The notes: generated by a model not told the origin, from the letters alone. A stretch of 64,000 nucleotides of DNA from CALDTK01 sp965213735 (GCA_965213735.1 CBDCAB010000006.1:496001-560000); one strand, 5' to 3'. Positions 1 to 8,043 are shown, counted from the stretch's first letter. Numbers and translations are program-made.

Positions 1-1
1 G

Positions 2-259
2 ACAGGATGTGTGAGCGGCATAGGCTACATGTCGCCCGAAAAAGTTGCTAGCGATCTAATGCGTCGAGGCTGGCTACCACTCATGAAGTTTCAGCATGTA
101 GAGGTAATGCCTGGCTCCGCTCGCCCACTGAGCGAAAAATCTGCTGCCACGCTCTCTGCGCAGCACTCCCGCATGCCACTCGCAGAGCGAGCCAGACGGC
201 ACGCTGTGCAAGGGTATTCGGTGGCGCGTTTGGCCGACTCTGTCGCTGCGCCCCTCTAA
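2..259 (+). pseudogene. 3' end of a secreted-protein paralogue (cut by window start)
   Basis: The reading frame is open from the first bases and encodes about 85 residues. They match the C-terminal part of the secreted protein at 4007-4813 almost residue for residue (GIGYMS, EKVA, DLMRRGWLPLMKF, HVEVMPGSARPLSEKSA). The two DNA copies stay nearly identical into the downstream 122-bp repeat. In this copy the codon after PLAE is CGA rather than TGA, so the frame runs about 24 residues into the repeat before stopping. The 5' part lies outside the window, so whether it is intact is unknown. No function is recognised for the family. Confidence 0.6.
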
Positions 260-580
260 TGTTTGCACAGCCTTCCAAGCAGCAGCAATCCTTCGCACCA
301 CTCGCAGAGCGAGCCAAACGGCACGCTTTCACGGGGGTATTCGGTGGCGGGTTTGGCCGACTCTGTCGGTGCGCCACTATAGTACTAGCACAGCCTTCAA
401 GCAGCAGCATTCCCGCGTGCTACTCGCAGAGCGAGCCAAACGGCACGCTGTGCGGGGGTATGCGCTGGCGGGTTTGGCCGACTCTGTCGGTGCACCGCTA
501 TAGTATTAGCATCGCACCCTAAGCAGCAGCAATTGTGCGTGCCACTCGCAGAGCGAGCCAAACGGCACGCCGTGCGGGGG
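174..580. repeat. 122-bp palindromic repeat, block 1 (about 3.3 units)
   Basis: The core CTCGCAGAGCGAG starts at 179, 301, 423 and 545, exactly 122 bp apart each time. Each unit holds, in order, that palindrome (stem CTCGC, loop AGA), then GCCAAAC and GGCACG, a G-rich spacer, then GTTTGGC followed by a second palindrome, CCGAC-TCT-GTCGG. GCCAAAC and GTTTGGC are reverse complements, so the two arms can pair as one large hairpin with a small hairpin in each arm. The unit ends with a less conserved stretch containing AGCAGCA. Long open frames across it arise from lack of stops and are not credible genes. Confidence 0.9.
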
Positions 581-988
581 CGTCGAAGCAAAAGACTTGG
601 CGTCACTCCCCGTAGAATCTCAGCGAGATACGAGGCAATTATTTGGACCGGCCTCTTGATAAGATAGGCGAGCTAAGCCAAACGCATATGCTAAGCCAAA
701 AGCTGTAGAGGTGGAGGAGGAGATTGGGAAGACGCTCTTCAAAAATCCTGTCGTAAACTCCTCCAGGCTTTCCAGAATCTGCCACACCACGGGTGGATGG
801 TTAGGAATTCACTCCACCCAACTATATTTACGACTTGTCTGGAGAATGGAAGCTTACCAACTGACCTTGACAACATACACAAATCTACAGGTTGAAAAAC
901 AGGCTAGGCACCGAGAACTCAGTACAAGCGAGGCACACCAGTGAATTCGTCGAAATTACCAGGCAAACCGCCCTTATCTGAGGACTAA
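581..988. other. No gene seen
   Basis: About 400 bp between the first repeat block and the toxin/immunity remnants. A 77-codon open frame at 711-944 has no recognisable domain and looks random. I see no RNA gene, no further repeat copy and no clear promoter here. Confidence 0.5.
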
Positions 989-1096
989 TTCTTGGAGATT
1001 CCAGCATCGAATGCTACAGCAAGTAAGCTACAGGACTATCTTTTGATCGCTCAAAACGAGTACGGTATAAAGGATGTAATATTTCTTTTGGAATGA
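989..1096 (+). pseudogene. Possible toxin C-terminal remnant
   Basis: A short open frame of 35 codons without its own start, ending in the residues EYGIKDVIFLLE. Its TGA overlaps the ATG of the next gene as ATGA, the usual arrangement of a translationally coupled pair. By analogy with the fragments downstream it may be the tail end of a displaced toxin domain whose immunity gene follows. It is very short, so this is mainly positional inference. Confidence 0.3.
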
Positions 1097-1569
1097 ATAG
1101 AGACGCTCAAATTTTACAAGCTGCCGAGTGTTGCGTATTTGGTGCAAGGTATCTGGAGCTGTGCGCCAAATACTCTGGGGTTGATGATGCTCTTCGGCTA
1201 AGAAAGGCTGATGTCAACTCTGCTGTCCTAGAGCTTTTTAAAGGCGCTATGTTTGATTCAAAATCAAAGATTTATTATCTAGATTTATCTATAGTGAATG
1301 CTAAAGTTCGGCTATGTATTCCGTACGTTGATGGGTTTGTCGACCCTTGGTATATCTTCCAGATTCCAGAAGAAAGCTATAGATATATGGGGGGATTCAA
1401 TCAAATTGCAGAATCTCAAAGTTCGTTGATACGTGAGTTCTTGCCTGCTAAATTTCCCTGTGTAAGAAACAAGGAGGAGGTCCTTCCCATTTACAATGAC
1501 TTGTCAATACTTCACTATGACTTTATTCACCAGTTAACTCAACTAGACTTTGGCAGATCGGACGTATAA
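1093..1569 (+). CDS. Hypothetical protein, possible immunity protein
   Basis: Encodes 158 residues of mixed alpha/beta character with no signal peptide or membrane segment, so probably cytosolic. I do not recognise a named family. Size, cytosolic character, ATGA coupling to a short upstream remnant, and a position directly ahead of a nuclease-toxin fragment with an SMI1/KNR4-type gene suggest an orphan immunity protein. The C-terminus overlaps the next frame by 20 bp. Base composition is AT-richer than the housekeeping genes further right, which fits acquired DNA. Confidence 0.5.
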   Translation: MNRDAQILQAAECCVFGARYLELCAKYSGVDDALRLRKADVNSAVLELFKGAMFDSKSKIYYLDLSIVNAKVRLCIPYVDGFVDPWYIFQIPEESYRYMGGFNQIAESQSSLIREFLPAKFPCVRNKEEVLPIYNDLSILHYDFIHQLTQLDFGRSDV

Positions 1570-1813
1570 TACCGCTGGAAATATTCGGTGCGAAGGCCTT
1601 AGTAACGGGCGCTGTAGGATCAAACAACATAATGGCAGCTGGTTTGATTGTGTATGGCATCACCATCAAGATGCTAAGACAATGATGCCAGTTCCTGTTG
1701 TAACGCATAATCGGAGTTTTCCGAAAGGGTTACCTCATACCGGCGGCGCATCAATTTTGCGCAATCCAGAGCTCTCTGATTTAGTTGGATTTTTTGATTC
1801 ACCATCTCTATAG
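1550..1813 (+). pseudogene. WHH/HNH-type nuclease toxin C-terminal fragment
   Basis: Encodes 87 residues if started at TTG 1550, the first possible codon after an in-frame stop. The segment VWHHHQDAKTMMPVP, followed by HTGGASI, matches the histidine-rich metal-binding motif of colicin-DNase/WHH-type HNH nuclease domains that end polymorphic toxins. The usual N-terminal delivery region is absent and no good start codon exists, so this looks like a toxin tip cut from its parent and left beside its immunity gene. The SMI1/KNR4-type gene 11 bp downstream is the classic partner of such nucleases. Activity as a stand-alone peptide is doubtful. Confidence 0.65.
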
Positions 1814-1824
1814 GGTTATCAGTA

Positions 1825-2397
1825 ATGAAAATTATACGACGAGGTTTAAACATTTTTGAAGTGCGTAGAAACTACCAAGAAGCGCATACAGATCTGCCAT
1901 CAGCCTACAGATCATTTATTAGAAACTACGATATAGGTAGAGGGAAGGCTATGATTGGAGAGCAAGTAATGCATCCAGTATATAATGAAAAGGTTACAGT
2001 TGCTAGAATGGTATATCTAGATAACCAAGAATATATTACTTTAGGTGCTTTATTTAGTATAGAAGAATCTAAAGAGATAACAGACAGATTAAAAGATCTG
2101 CAAGACCTTTACAGCCAAGGATACTTGCTGATTGCAGAGGATGCTTCCGGCCATTCATTTTTCCTTGTTGGCATTGATAATACAAACAAAGATCATATTT
2201 ATATCTATAGTCCCGATTTGTTATTTCCAGACGGTTTGGCAATTACAGAAACATCGCCAGATATATATTCTTTTATTAATGGGTTTGCTCTAGTTGAACT
2301 AGAGGAGGGTATTGGGTATGGCATAAGTTCCTACGAATTGTTGTATCAAAATTGGGGAGAGGATTTTTGGCGGGTTCGTGAAGATGATCAGGAGTAG
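1825..2397 (+). CDS. SMI1/KNR4 (SUKH) family immunity protein
   Basis: Encodes 190 residues. The N-terminal half contains the LPSAYRSFI segment typical of SUKH proteins, where a helix and LPxxYxxF lead into a beta sheet. The middle has YLDNQEYITLGALFSIEE, and LLIAEDASGHSFFLVG resembles the sheet around the conserved G(D/H) region. SUKH proteins bind and neutralise nuclease toxins delivered between competing cells. This one follows the WHH-type nuclease fragment directly, the usual toxin-immunity order, and is probably its cognate inhibitor, acting in the cytosol. It appears intact. Confidence 0.75.
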   Translation: MKIIRRGLNIFEVRRNYQEAHTDLPSAYRSFIRNYDIGRGKAMIGEQVMHPVYNEKVTVARMVYLDNQEYITLGALFSIEESKEITDRLKDLQDLYSQGYLLIAEDASGHSFFLVGIDNTNKDHIYIYSPDLLFPDGLAITETSPDIYSFINGFALVELEEGIGYGISSYELLYQNWGEDFWRVREDDQE

Positions 2398-2584
2398 GCG
2401 CTTTGCGTTAAACTGCGATGAGCCAACTAGTCAAAATGCTGCAATTATGGCATGTGGTTTTTGGGTGCCCAAAATGTGGGTGGCCCTGAAATCCCGAAAA
2501 TTGGCTATCTCGCATCTCTGTCGACTCGCCGCATCGCATTTGGTTGTTTCCTCGAATACATCGGCTGCAATTGCTGAGTAATAC

Positions 2585-2776
2585 ATGTTTCAAAAATCTG
2601 GGTCAGTGGTGTTGATTATAGAAAGTAAAAGGGGTAAGTTGGTCAAAGATGCCTCGTTACTTCCTTTAGATAAGGAGGTCTTATTTGCATCTGGTAGGCA
2701 ATTTAAGGTTGTTGCTCCAGCTACGCCAAAGCCTTTAAATCTTTCTGTATTGGACGTTACTTTAAAAGAGCTATAA
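2585..2776 (+). pseudogene. Fragment resembling the end of an ADP-ribosyltransferase toxin
   Basis: Encodes 63 residues directly after an in-frame stop. The stretch IIESKRGKLVKDAS, then DKEVLFASGRQFKVV, resembles the last strands of ADP-ribosyltransferase toxin domains, where a basic segment is followed by E-(K)-EVLF, a Gly, and F-x-V. The catalytic N-terminal half is missing, so it cannot be a working enzyme alone. It sits 3 bp upstream of the next frame in the same toxin/immunity array. Similarity is by pattern only; confidence is moderate to low. Confidence 0.4.
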
Positions 2777-2779
2777 GCT

Positions 2780-3178
2780 ATGGATGAACTGGACTTTTTC
2801 AGAAACGTAAAAGCATCTCTCTTTAGAGAAAGAAGTAAAAATGGGAATCGGGAACATTCGCTGATCAATTCTTTCATAGAAGAGATTGAATGGCAGAACA
2901 TGTCATCCGCTGAAAAGCACCACGCTGTGGAACAACAAGTATTAAATCGTTATCCTGGTGTACTAACTGCAAATGAAATGCAGTCAATGGCTAATTTGCG
3001 TGGTATACCAAAAGACATTAATTCGCAAGTACATTTGCGAACAATACGTCGCGAGTGGGACGATTTTTACGATCGATATGATTTATCAGGTGCGATACCA
3101 ACAAAACAGCAACTACTTGATAAGGCTAAACAAATTGATAATCTAGTTGGTCACCTTTTTGATCCACCAATTCGATAA
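2780..3178 (+). CDS. Putative polymorphic-toxin C-terminal domain
   Basis: Encodes 132 residues, charged, with no signal peptide. The C-terminal half contains LRGIPKDINSQVHL, then IRREWDDFY and an ending GHLFDPPIR. I associate this pattern with C-terminal toxin domains of RHS/YD-type or other secreted effectors, though I cannot name the family precisely. The His, Arg and Asp-rich character would suit a nuclease, but that is inference. It is followed after 2 bp by an immunity-like gene. Because it begins with its own ATG and lacks a delivery region, it is an orphan module. It could alternatively be expressed as an ordinary small protein. Confidence 0.5.
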   Translation: MDELDFFRNVKASLFRERSKNGNREHSLINSFIEEIEWQNMSSAEKHHAVEQQVLNRYPGVLTANEMQSMANLRGIPKDINSQVHLRTIRREWDDFYDRYDLSGAIPTKQQLLDKAKQIDNLVGHLFDPPIR

Positions 3179-3180
3179 GC

Positions 3181-3603
3181 ATGGGTTATTTTCTTCTGCG
3201 ACCGGATGTCCCTGCATCCTTTGCTCCAGGCGCTGTTTTCGATCGCTCTTCTGGGTCTTTAACGGTTGTAAAAGCTGTTTTGCTGTGGGAGGGTAGTCTC
3301 GGAGGCGATATATTCAAGCTATCACCAATTTTCTTTGTTACTACTAGACTCGCCTCTGCACTTGAGGCTTCTGAGTTAACTGGTTTCGAAGTTCAAGAAC
3401 GTTTGGAAGTCTTGCCTTCTGAAACCTTTATACAATTAGTTAACCTCGAAGGTGCACCTGTGCTTTTTAGATTGGAAATCTCTGGTGGTAAAGCAGACGA
3501 TATGTTTTTGTTTAATGGTAAATTAGTAGTGTCTCAAAAGGCCCTAGATCTTTTAACTAGATTTTCTATTCGTGGCACTGATGTAGAGGTTTTTGATAAT
3601 TAG
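3181..3603 (+). CDS. Putative immunity protein
   Basis: Encodes 140 residues. It begins GYFLLRPD and contains a central ELTGFEVQE segment and a late DDMFLF...LVVSQKALDLL region. The order, a Y/F-rich start, a TG(F) motif, then D-x-F and a hydrophobic VSxxAL helix, resembles the DUF1629/Imm11-like immunity proteins. It starts 2 bp after the preceding toxin-like gene, so the two are almost certainly one transcript and a toxin-immunity pair. It should be cytosolic. It ends the toxin/immunity array. Confidence 0.5.
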   Translation: MGYFLLRPDVPASFAPGAVFDRSSGSLTVVKAVLLWEGSLGGDIFKLSPIFFVTTRLASALEASELTGFEVQERLEVLPSETFIQLVNLEGAPVLFRLEISGGKADDMFLFNGKLVVSQKALDLLTRFSIRGTDVEVFDN

Positions 3604-4006
3604 GAGGCCATACCCCCAACCCATCAACTTCTTTCCTGACGCTTGGAGTCAAAAGAAGATACAATCCGAGATTGCACAGGTGCTTGAGTGTGTATTCCGG
3701 AACCATTGACTCCCCTTTACCTGAAAGCTGACCCCCTGTGGAAAGCTCTCGCTGAGGAGTTAGAACGAAGTTGGGTTCGGTATTGGTTTGCGTAGGCTCC
3801 TGCCGTGGAATTCCACCCGTCGTGTCTTCGGCGTGGTGCGATCTAAACCTGCATCAGCTACAGTTGGCTCGTCAAGGCTTCCCTCCCAGCCGGCGTCTAC
3901 GCTGTCGCAGTGCGGGCGGAGCCAATAGACCGCAACACATCACCGACTTTCTCTGGACGCTTGGTGGTGAGGTGACCCGTCGCTCTTCGAAATATCACTT
4001 TCCGAA
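3604..4006. other. No gene seen
   Basis: About 400 bp between the toxin/immunity array and the secreted-protein gene. The open frame at 3771-4028 is Arg/Cys-rich with no domain and is probably spurious. No repeat copy or RNA gene is recognised. Confidence 0.5.
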
Positions 4007-4813
4007 ATGTCTTTACTTTCACAGCTGATGCTCGTCTCTTTTACATCGCACCATAGCAAGTTGAGTTGTTTCTTCAAGCGCATCACACTCTTGCTCTCAC
4101 TATGTGTGATTGTGGGTTTGACCTCTGAGGTTTCAGCTCAGCGGGTAGCACTGCAGAATTACCTAAGATTTGCACCATCAGCCTCTGAGAACAGTCAACT
4201 CGAAGCTTCGGCAACTCTGTTACAAGATGTCTATTCCGATCACGGGGTGGAGGTACCAGTCTTTTACTATACCACCTACTCACTGCGACGAACGATGTCT
4301 GGCCTCACGGAGCAACTGTTAGAAGACGAGTTAGAGAGTGCAGTACATGCTTCATCACCAGCTGCGGCGAATGGCCACTACCTGGCGCTAGGTGCAGCAA
4401 TGGTAAGCGATGAATCTGCCTACGCCAAGTTAGTATGCACTTTCAATCTACCGGAGTTGGAAGGTTGCTACGATGCAGGCACCCAAACCGCATTGTACAT
4501 GGAGCTTGCACCGTTGTTGGCAGAGCGGGTGAGTCCGCATCAGGCGTACGATCTACTTGCCCGTGCCTCAGAAACAGTCAGCAACTTTCTCAACGGTCGT
4601 GTCAGCTGTTGTGCAGCGAATCTCACAGGTTGTGTGACCGGCATCGGCTATATGTCAATCGAAAAAGTGGCCGGCGATCTAATGCGTCGAGGCTGGCTAC
4701 CACTCATGAAGTTTCAGCATGTAGAGGTAATGCCTGGCTCCGCTCGCCCACTGAGCGAAAAATCTGCTGCCACGCTCTCTGCGCAGCACTCCCGCGTGCC
4801 ACTCGCAGAGTGA
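4007..4813 (+). CDS. Secreted protein of unknown function, repeat-abutting
   Basis: Encodes 268 residues (261 if started at Met 4028). A hydrophobic stretch LLLSLCVIVGL ending in SEVSAQ is a Sec signal peptide with cleavage after the Ala of VSA, so the product is exported. The mature part is largely helical, with a CC pair and further Cys (SCCAANLTGC) that could form disulfides. No known domain is recognised and no type IX sorting tail is present. The last 50 codons duplicate those at the window start. Its TGA is created by one base (CAGAGTGAG instead of CAGAGCGAG) within the first 122-bp repeat unit, so the repeat forms its 3' end. Confidence 0.6.
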   Translation: MSLLSQLMLVSFTSHHSKLSCFFKRITLLLSLCVIVGLTSEVSAQRVALQNYLRFAPSASENSQLEASATLLQDVYSDHGVEVPVFYYTTYSLRRTMSGLTEQLLEDELESAVHASSPAAANGHYLALGAAMVSDESAYAKLVCTFNLPELEGCYDAGTQTALYMELAPLLAERVSPHQAYDLLARASETVSNFLNGRVSCCAANLTGCVTGIGYMSIEKVAGDLMRRGWLPLMKFQHVEVMPGSARPLSEKSAATLSAQHSRVPLAE

Positions 4814-5445
4814 GCCAGACGGCACGCTGTGCAAGGGTATTCGGTGGCGCGTTTGACCGACTCTGTCGGTGCGCCCCTCTAATGTTTGCACAGCCTTCCA
4901 AGCAGCAGCAATCGTGCGTGCCACTCGCAGAGCGAGCCAAACGGCACGCTGTGCGGGAGGATGCGGTGGCGGGTTTGGCCGACTCTGTCGGTGCGCCACT
5001 CTGGTATTAGCACAGCCTTCCAACCAGCAGCAATCCTTCGCACCACTCGCAGAGCGAGCCAAACGGCACGTTTGCACGGGGGTATGCGCTGGCGGGTGTG
5101 GCCGACTCTGTCGGTGCGCCACCACACTACTTACATCGCCCGCCAAGCAGCAGCAATCCTTCGCACCACTCGCAGAGCGAGCCAAACGGCACGCTGTGCA
5201 AGGGTATATGGTGGCGGGTTTGGCCGACTCTGACGGTTCGCCACCACACTACTCGCACAGCCCGCCGAGCAGCAGCACTCCCACGTGCCACTCGCAGAGC
5301 GAGCCCAACGGCACGCTGTGCGTGCGCATACGCTGGCGCGCTTGGCCGACTCTGTCGGTGCGCCACTATCGTATTTGCGCAGCCCGCCAAGCAGCAGCAA
5401 TCCCGCGTGCCACTCGCAGAGCGAGCCAAATGGCACGTTTGAAGG
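4797..5445. repeat. 122-bp palindromic repeat, block 2 (about 6 units)
   Basis: Copies of the core CTCGCAGAG start at 4802, 4924, 5046, 5169, 5291 and 5413: spacing 122, 122, 123, 122 and 122 bp. The layout matches block 1. The first copy carries a C-to-T change in the palindrome that makes the stop of the upstream gene. Most arm positions are identical, and the linker after GTCGGTGCGCC varies most. Several overlapping open frames on both strands run through it; none looks coding. Confidence 0.9.
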
Positions 5446-5582
5446 AAGCGTACAAATAACCACTTGACAACAATCCGCGTGAAAAACTAAATCATTTACC
5501 ATCCAAAGCAGTGGCTGAGACCCCCTGGAGCGGCAGGTGGGTCCGTACCAGCCGTTGCAAAAGCAAAAGCCTATGCTGTACG

Positions 5583-5617
5583 TTGTTACCCATGTACGTA
5601 AGGAATAACTTTGCACG
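5583..5617 (+). promoter_or_regulatory. Bacteroidota-type promoter and likely YefM operator
   Basis: TAACTTTG at 5606-5613 fits the TAnnTTTG -7 element, and TTG at 5583-5585 lies 20 bp upstream as a -33 element. The start codon of the antitoxin begins 5 bp after the -7 box, so the transcript would have almost no leader. Two TGTACG half-sites, near 5577 and 5593, flank or overlap the -33 region. YefM-family antitoxins bind TGTACA-like sites, which suggests autoregulation. Confidence 0.6.
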
Positions 5618-5869
5618 ATGAAGGTGGTGAACTACACAGAGCTGCGGCTCAACCTCAAGCAATGGCTGAATGCAGTGGTCGATGTTGCGCAGGAGGTAAT
5701 CATCAAGCGTAAGGACCAACAGGACGTGGTGCTGATCTCCCTGGACGAGTACAACAGTCTAGTCGAGACAAATTACCTGCTGTCGGGCCGCAACCGGGAG
5801 ATTTTGCTGGAGTCGGTATCGTCCACTCGTTCGGGAGCCAAGCGGTATGATGACCTAGAGGAAGCATGA
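5618..5869 (+). CDS. yefM: YefM/Phd-family antitoxin
   Basis: Encodes 83 residues. The N-terminal MKVVNYTELRLNLKQWLNAV and the KRKDQQDVVLISLDEYNSL segment are typical of the YefM/Phd DNA-binding half. The C-terminal tail is the expected flexible toxin-binding region. YefM antitoxins bind and mask YoeB and repress their own promoter. The gene overlaps the toxin start as ATGA, giving tight coupling. The start is set by the promoter immediately upstream. The pair lies between repeat blocks 2 and 3, as a cassette-like insertion. Confidence 0.9.
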   Translation: MKVVNYTELRLNLKQWLNAVVDVAQEVIIKRKDQQDVVLISLDEYNSLVETNYLLSGRNREILLESVSSTRSGAKRYDDLEEA

Positions 5870-6120
5870 AGCTAGCGTGGTCGGTGCGTGCATGGGAGGA
5901 CCACGTGTACTGGCAGGGCGTGGACCGCAAGCAGGTCAAGCGCATCAATGCGCTGGTAAAATCAGCATTGCGTACGCCGTTTGAAGGAATTGGGAGCCCG
6001 GAGCCGTTAAATCATGAATTGCAAGGGTTCTGGTCGCGCCGTATCGACAGGGAGCATCGGTTGGTCTACTCACACTTTGAAAATGAGTTGCTTATAGTTG
6101 CTTGTCGCTACCATTACTGA
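5866..6120 (+). CDS. yoeB: YoeB-family ribosome-dependent mRNA interferase
   Basis: Encodes 84 residues, full length for Txe/YoeB. Conserved features are visible: the W near the start (AWEDHVYW), the PEPLNHELQGFWSRRID segment containing the catalytic Glu, EHRLVY with catalytic Arg, and the family's C-terminal CRYHY with catalytic His. YoeB cuts mRNA in the ribosomal A site when released from YefM. It overlaps the antitoxin gene by 4 bp. All key residues are present, so it is probably functional. Confidence 0.93.
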   Translation: MKLAWSVRAWEDHVYWQGVDRKQVKRINALVKSALRTPFEGIGSPEPLNHELQGFWSRRIDREHRLVYSHFENELLIVACRYHY

Positions 6121-6245
6121 GCGGTGTTCGTCGCGACTCACCACGCCAACAGATCGTGCCAAGTAGCACGACTACGTTGGTTCCTCTCTCCGCCACTGCT
6201 CCACCATAGTATCAGCACAGCCCCCCAAGCAGCAGCACTCTTACG

Positions 6246-6515
6246 TGCCACTCGCAGAGCGAGCCAAACGGCACGCACTCGGCGCGTTTGGCCGACTCTG
6301 TCGGTGCGCCACTATCGTATTAGCACAGCCCTCCAAGCAGCAGCAATCCCACGTGCCACTCGCAGAGCGAGCCTAACGGCACGCTGCGCGGGGGTATTCG
6401 CTGGCGGGTTTGGCCGACTCTGTCGGTACGCCACTATAGTATTAGCTCAGCGTTTAAGCAGCAGTAAGCGTGCGTGCCACTCGCAGAGCGAGCCAAACCG
6501 TACGCTTTCCGAGAG
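6246..6515. repeat. 122-bp palindromic repeat, block 3 (about 2.3 units)
   Basis: The core CTCGCAGAGCGAG starts at 6251, 6359 and 6480. The first unit is shortened to 108 bp by loss of part of the G-rich spacer, and the second is 121 bp. The last copy decays after the GCCAAAC arm (reads CCAAACCGTACG). A linker with AGCAGCAC precedes the first core. Same element as blocks 1 and 2; with them it makes 13 copies. Confidence 0.88.
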
Positions 6516-6615
6516 TAGGTTGCTTTCACGCTAACCCATCGAGCTACACCCAGGCGCTCATTCACACAGTTAAATGATTGGCTACTTCCAATCATCCTCT
6601 ACCTTCACCCCTTTC

Positions 6616-8043
6616 ATGCAGCTCACCTTATCTCAGCACGAAGAAGACCTACTCAAAGCTATCGGGGCCTGCGCCAGCACCATCGGCGTGCGAGCTTATG
6701 CGGTAGGAGGTTTTGTGCGCGATAAACTGCTAGGCCGCTACTCCAAAGACATCGACATCGTCTGCGTGGGCAGCGGTATCGCACTCGCAGAAGAGGTGAG
6801 CCGCAGCTTGCCCAATGCCAGCCACGCCACCGTCTATAGCCGCTTCGGTACAGCGATGGTGAGGGTGGGGGAGGATGAGATCGAATTCGTTGGCGCTCGT
6901 AAAGAAAGCTACACCGCCGACAGCCGCAAACCCAGCGTGGAAGAAGGCACACTCGAAGATGATCAACTGCGGCGCGACTTTACCATCAATGCCCTCGCCA
7001 TCAGCCTCGCCGAGCACAACTTTGGAGAAGTAATCGACCCCTTTACCGGTCTCGCGGATTTAGAAGCTAAACTGATTCGCACACCACGTGCACCAGGCGA
7101 CACCTTCACAGACGATCCGCTTCGCATGCTGCGCGGTGTCCGCTTCGCCAGTCAACTAAAGTTTCAGCTCGACCCGAGCACTAAGAACGCCATGGCGGGT
7201 TTTGCCGAAAGGCTAGCAATCATCTCTCAAGAACGCATCCATACCGAACTCAATAAAATTCTGCTCTCCGACAAACCCAGCATCGGATTAGCCCTGCTCA
7301 CTGAAACCAAATTACTGCCCCACATCCTCCCCGAACTCGAAGCCATGCATGGTGTCGAACGGCGAAACGGCGTGGGCCACAAAGACAACTTCTGGCATAC
7401 ACTAGAAGTCGTTGACAACCTCGCCGAGCGCTCGACGGACCTATGGCTCACCTGGGCGGCGCTGCTGCACGACATCGGCAAGCCACGCACCAAACGCTTT
7501 GAAGACAATGCCTGGACCTTCCACGGGCATGAACTCGTGGGCGCTAAGATGGTGCCCCGCATATTCCGTCGGCTCAAGTTGCCACTCGATGAAAAGATGC
7601 GATTCGTGCAACGCATGGTGCGCTACCATCAAAAACCTATTGCCCTTACCGAAGAAATCGTCACAGATTCTGCTATTCGACGACTGCTGTTCGACCTGAA
7701 GGAGGACATCGATGACCTCTTGCTGCTCTGCGAAGCCGACATTACCAGCAAGAACCCAGATAAGGTGAAACGCTACCTGAAAAACTACGCCGAGCTGCGC
7801 CAACGCATCACCGATGTTGAGGAGCGCGATCACCTGCGCAATTGGGAACCTCCCATTGATGGCAAAGACATTATGCGTGCATTCGACCTCACGCCAGGTC
7901 CTGCCATCGGACAGATAAAATCTGCTATTCGAGAAGCTATCCTCGAGGGCCAGATTCCCAACGAGCGCGAAGCAGCCTGGGCGCTCATGCTCGAACGGGG
8001 CCAAGAACTAGGTCTAACTCCTGTAGCCAACGCACCCTCATGA
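6616..8043 (+). CDS. cca: CCA-adding tRNA nucleotidyltransferase with HD domain
   Basis: Encodes about 475 residues from Met 6616; an upstream in-frame ATG at 6574 would add 14 poorly conserved residues. The nucleotidyltransferase core has GGFVRDKLLGR, the metal-binding DIDIV, and RRDFTINALA. The poly(A) polymerase-like RNA-binding region follows (DDPLRMLRGVRFASQL). A C-terminal HD domain has FWHTLEVVDN, LLHDIGKP and HGHELVGA. The enzyme adds or repairs the CCA end of tRNAs; needed here because neither tRNA gene in this window encodes CCA. It overlaps speD by 4 bp (ATGA). Confidence 0.95.
   Translation: MQLTLSQHEEDLLKAIGACASTIGVRAYAVGGFVRDKLLGRYSKDIDIVCVGSGIALAEEVSRSLPNASHATVYSRFGTAMVRVGEDEIEFVGARKESYTADSRKPSVEEGTLEDDQLRRDFTINALAISLAEHNFGEVIDPFTGLADLEAKLIRTPRAPGDTFTDDPLRMLRGVRFASQLKFQLDPSTKNAMAGFAERLAIISQERIHTELNKILLSDKPSIGLALLTETKLLPHILPELEAMHGVERRNGVGHKDNFWHTLEVVDNLAERSTDLWLTWAALLHDIGKPRTKRFEDNAWTFHGHELVGAKMVPRIFRRLKLPLDEKMRFVQRMVRYHQKPIALTEEIVTDSAIRRLLFDLKEDIDDLLLLCEADITSKNPDKVKRYLKNYAELRQRITDVEERDHLRNWEPPIDGKDIMRAFDLTPGPAIGQIKSAIREAILEGQIPNEREAAWALMLERGQELGLTPVANAPS

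Noticed and set aside
711..944. 77-codon open frame after repeat block 1
   Set aside because: No domain, unusual composition, and no neighbouring operon support.
4435..5616. Long open frames across repeat block 2 on both strands
   Set aside because: They overlap each other in several frames and consist of translated repeat; the stop-free character comes from base composition.
174..6515. Repeat unit resembles integron attC sites
   Set aside because: GCCAAAC and GTTTGGC are oriented like attC R boxes, but they do not fit RYYYAAC/GTTRRRY, the outer arms extend beyond them, the units are tandem without genes between most, and no integron integrase is visible.
174..6515. CRISPR array
   Set aside because: The unit is 122 bp with similar linkers rather than short repeats with unique spacers; no cas genes are present.
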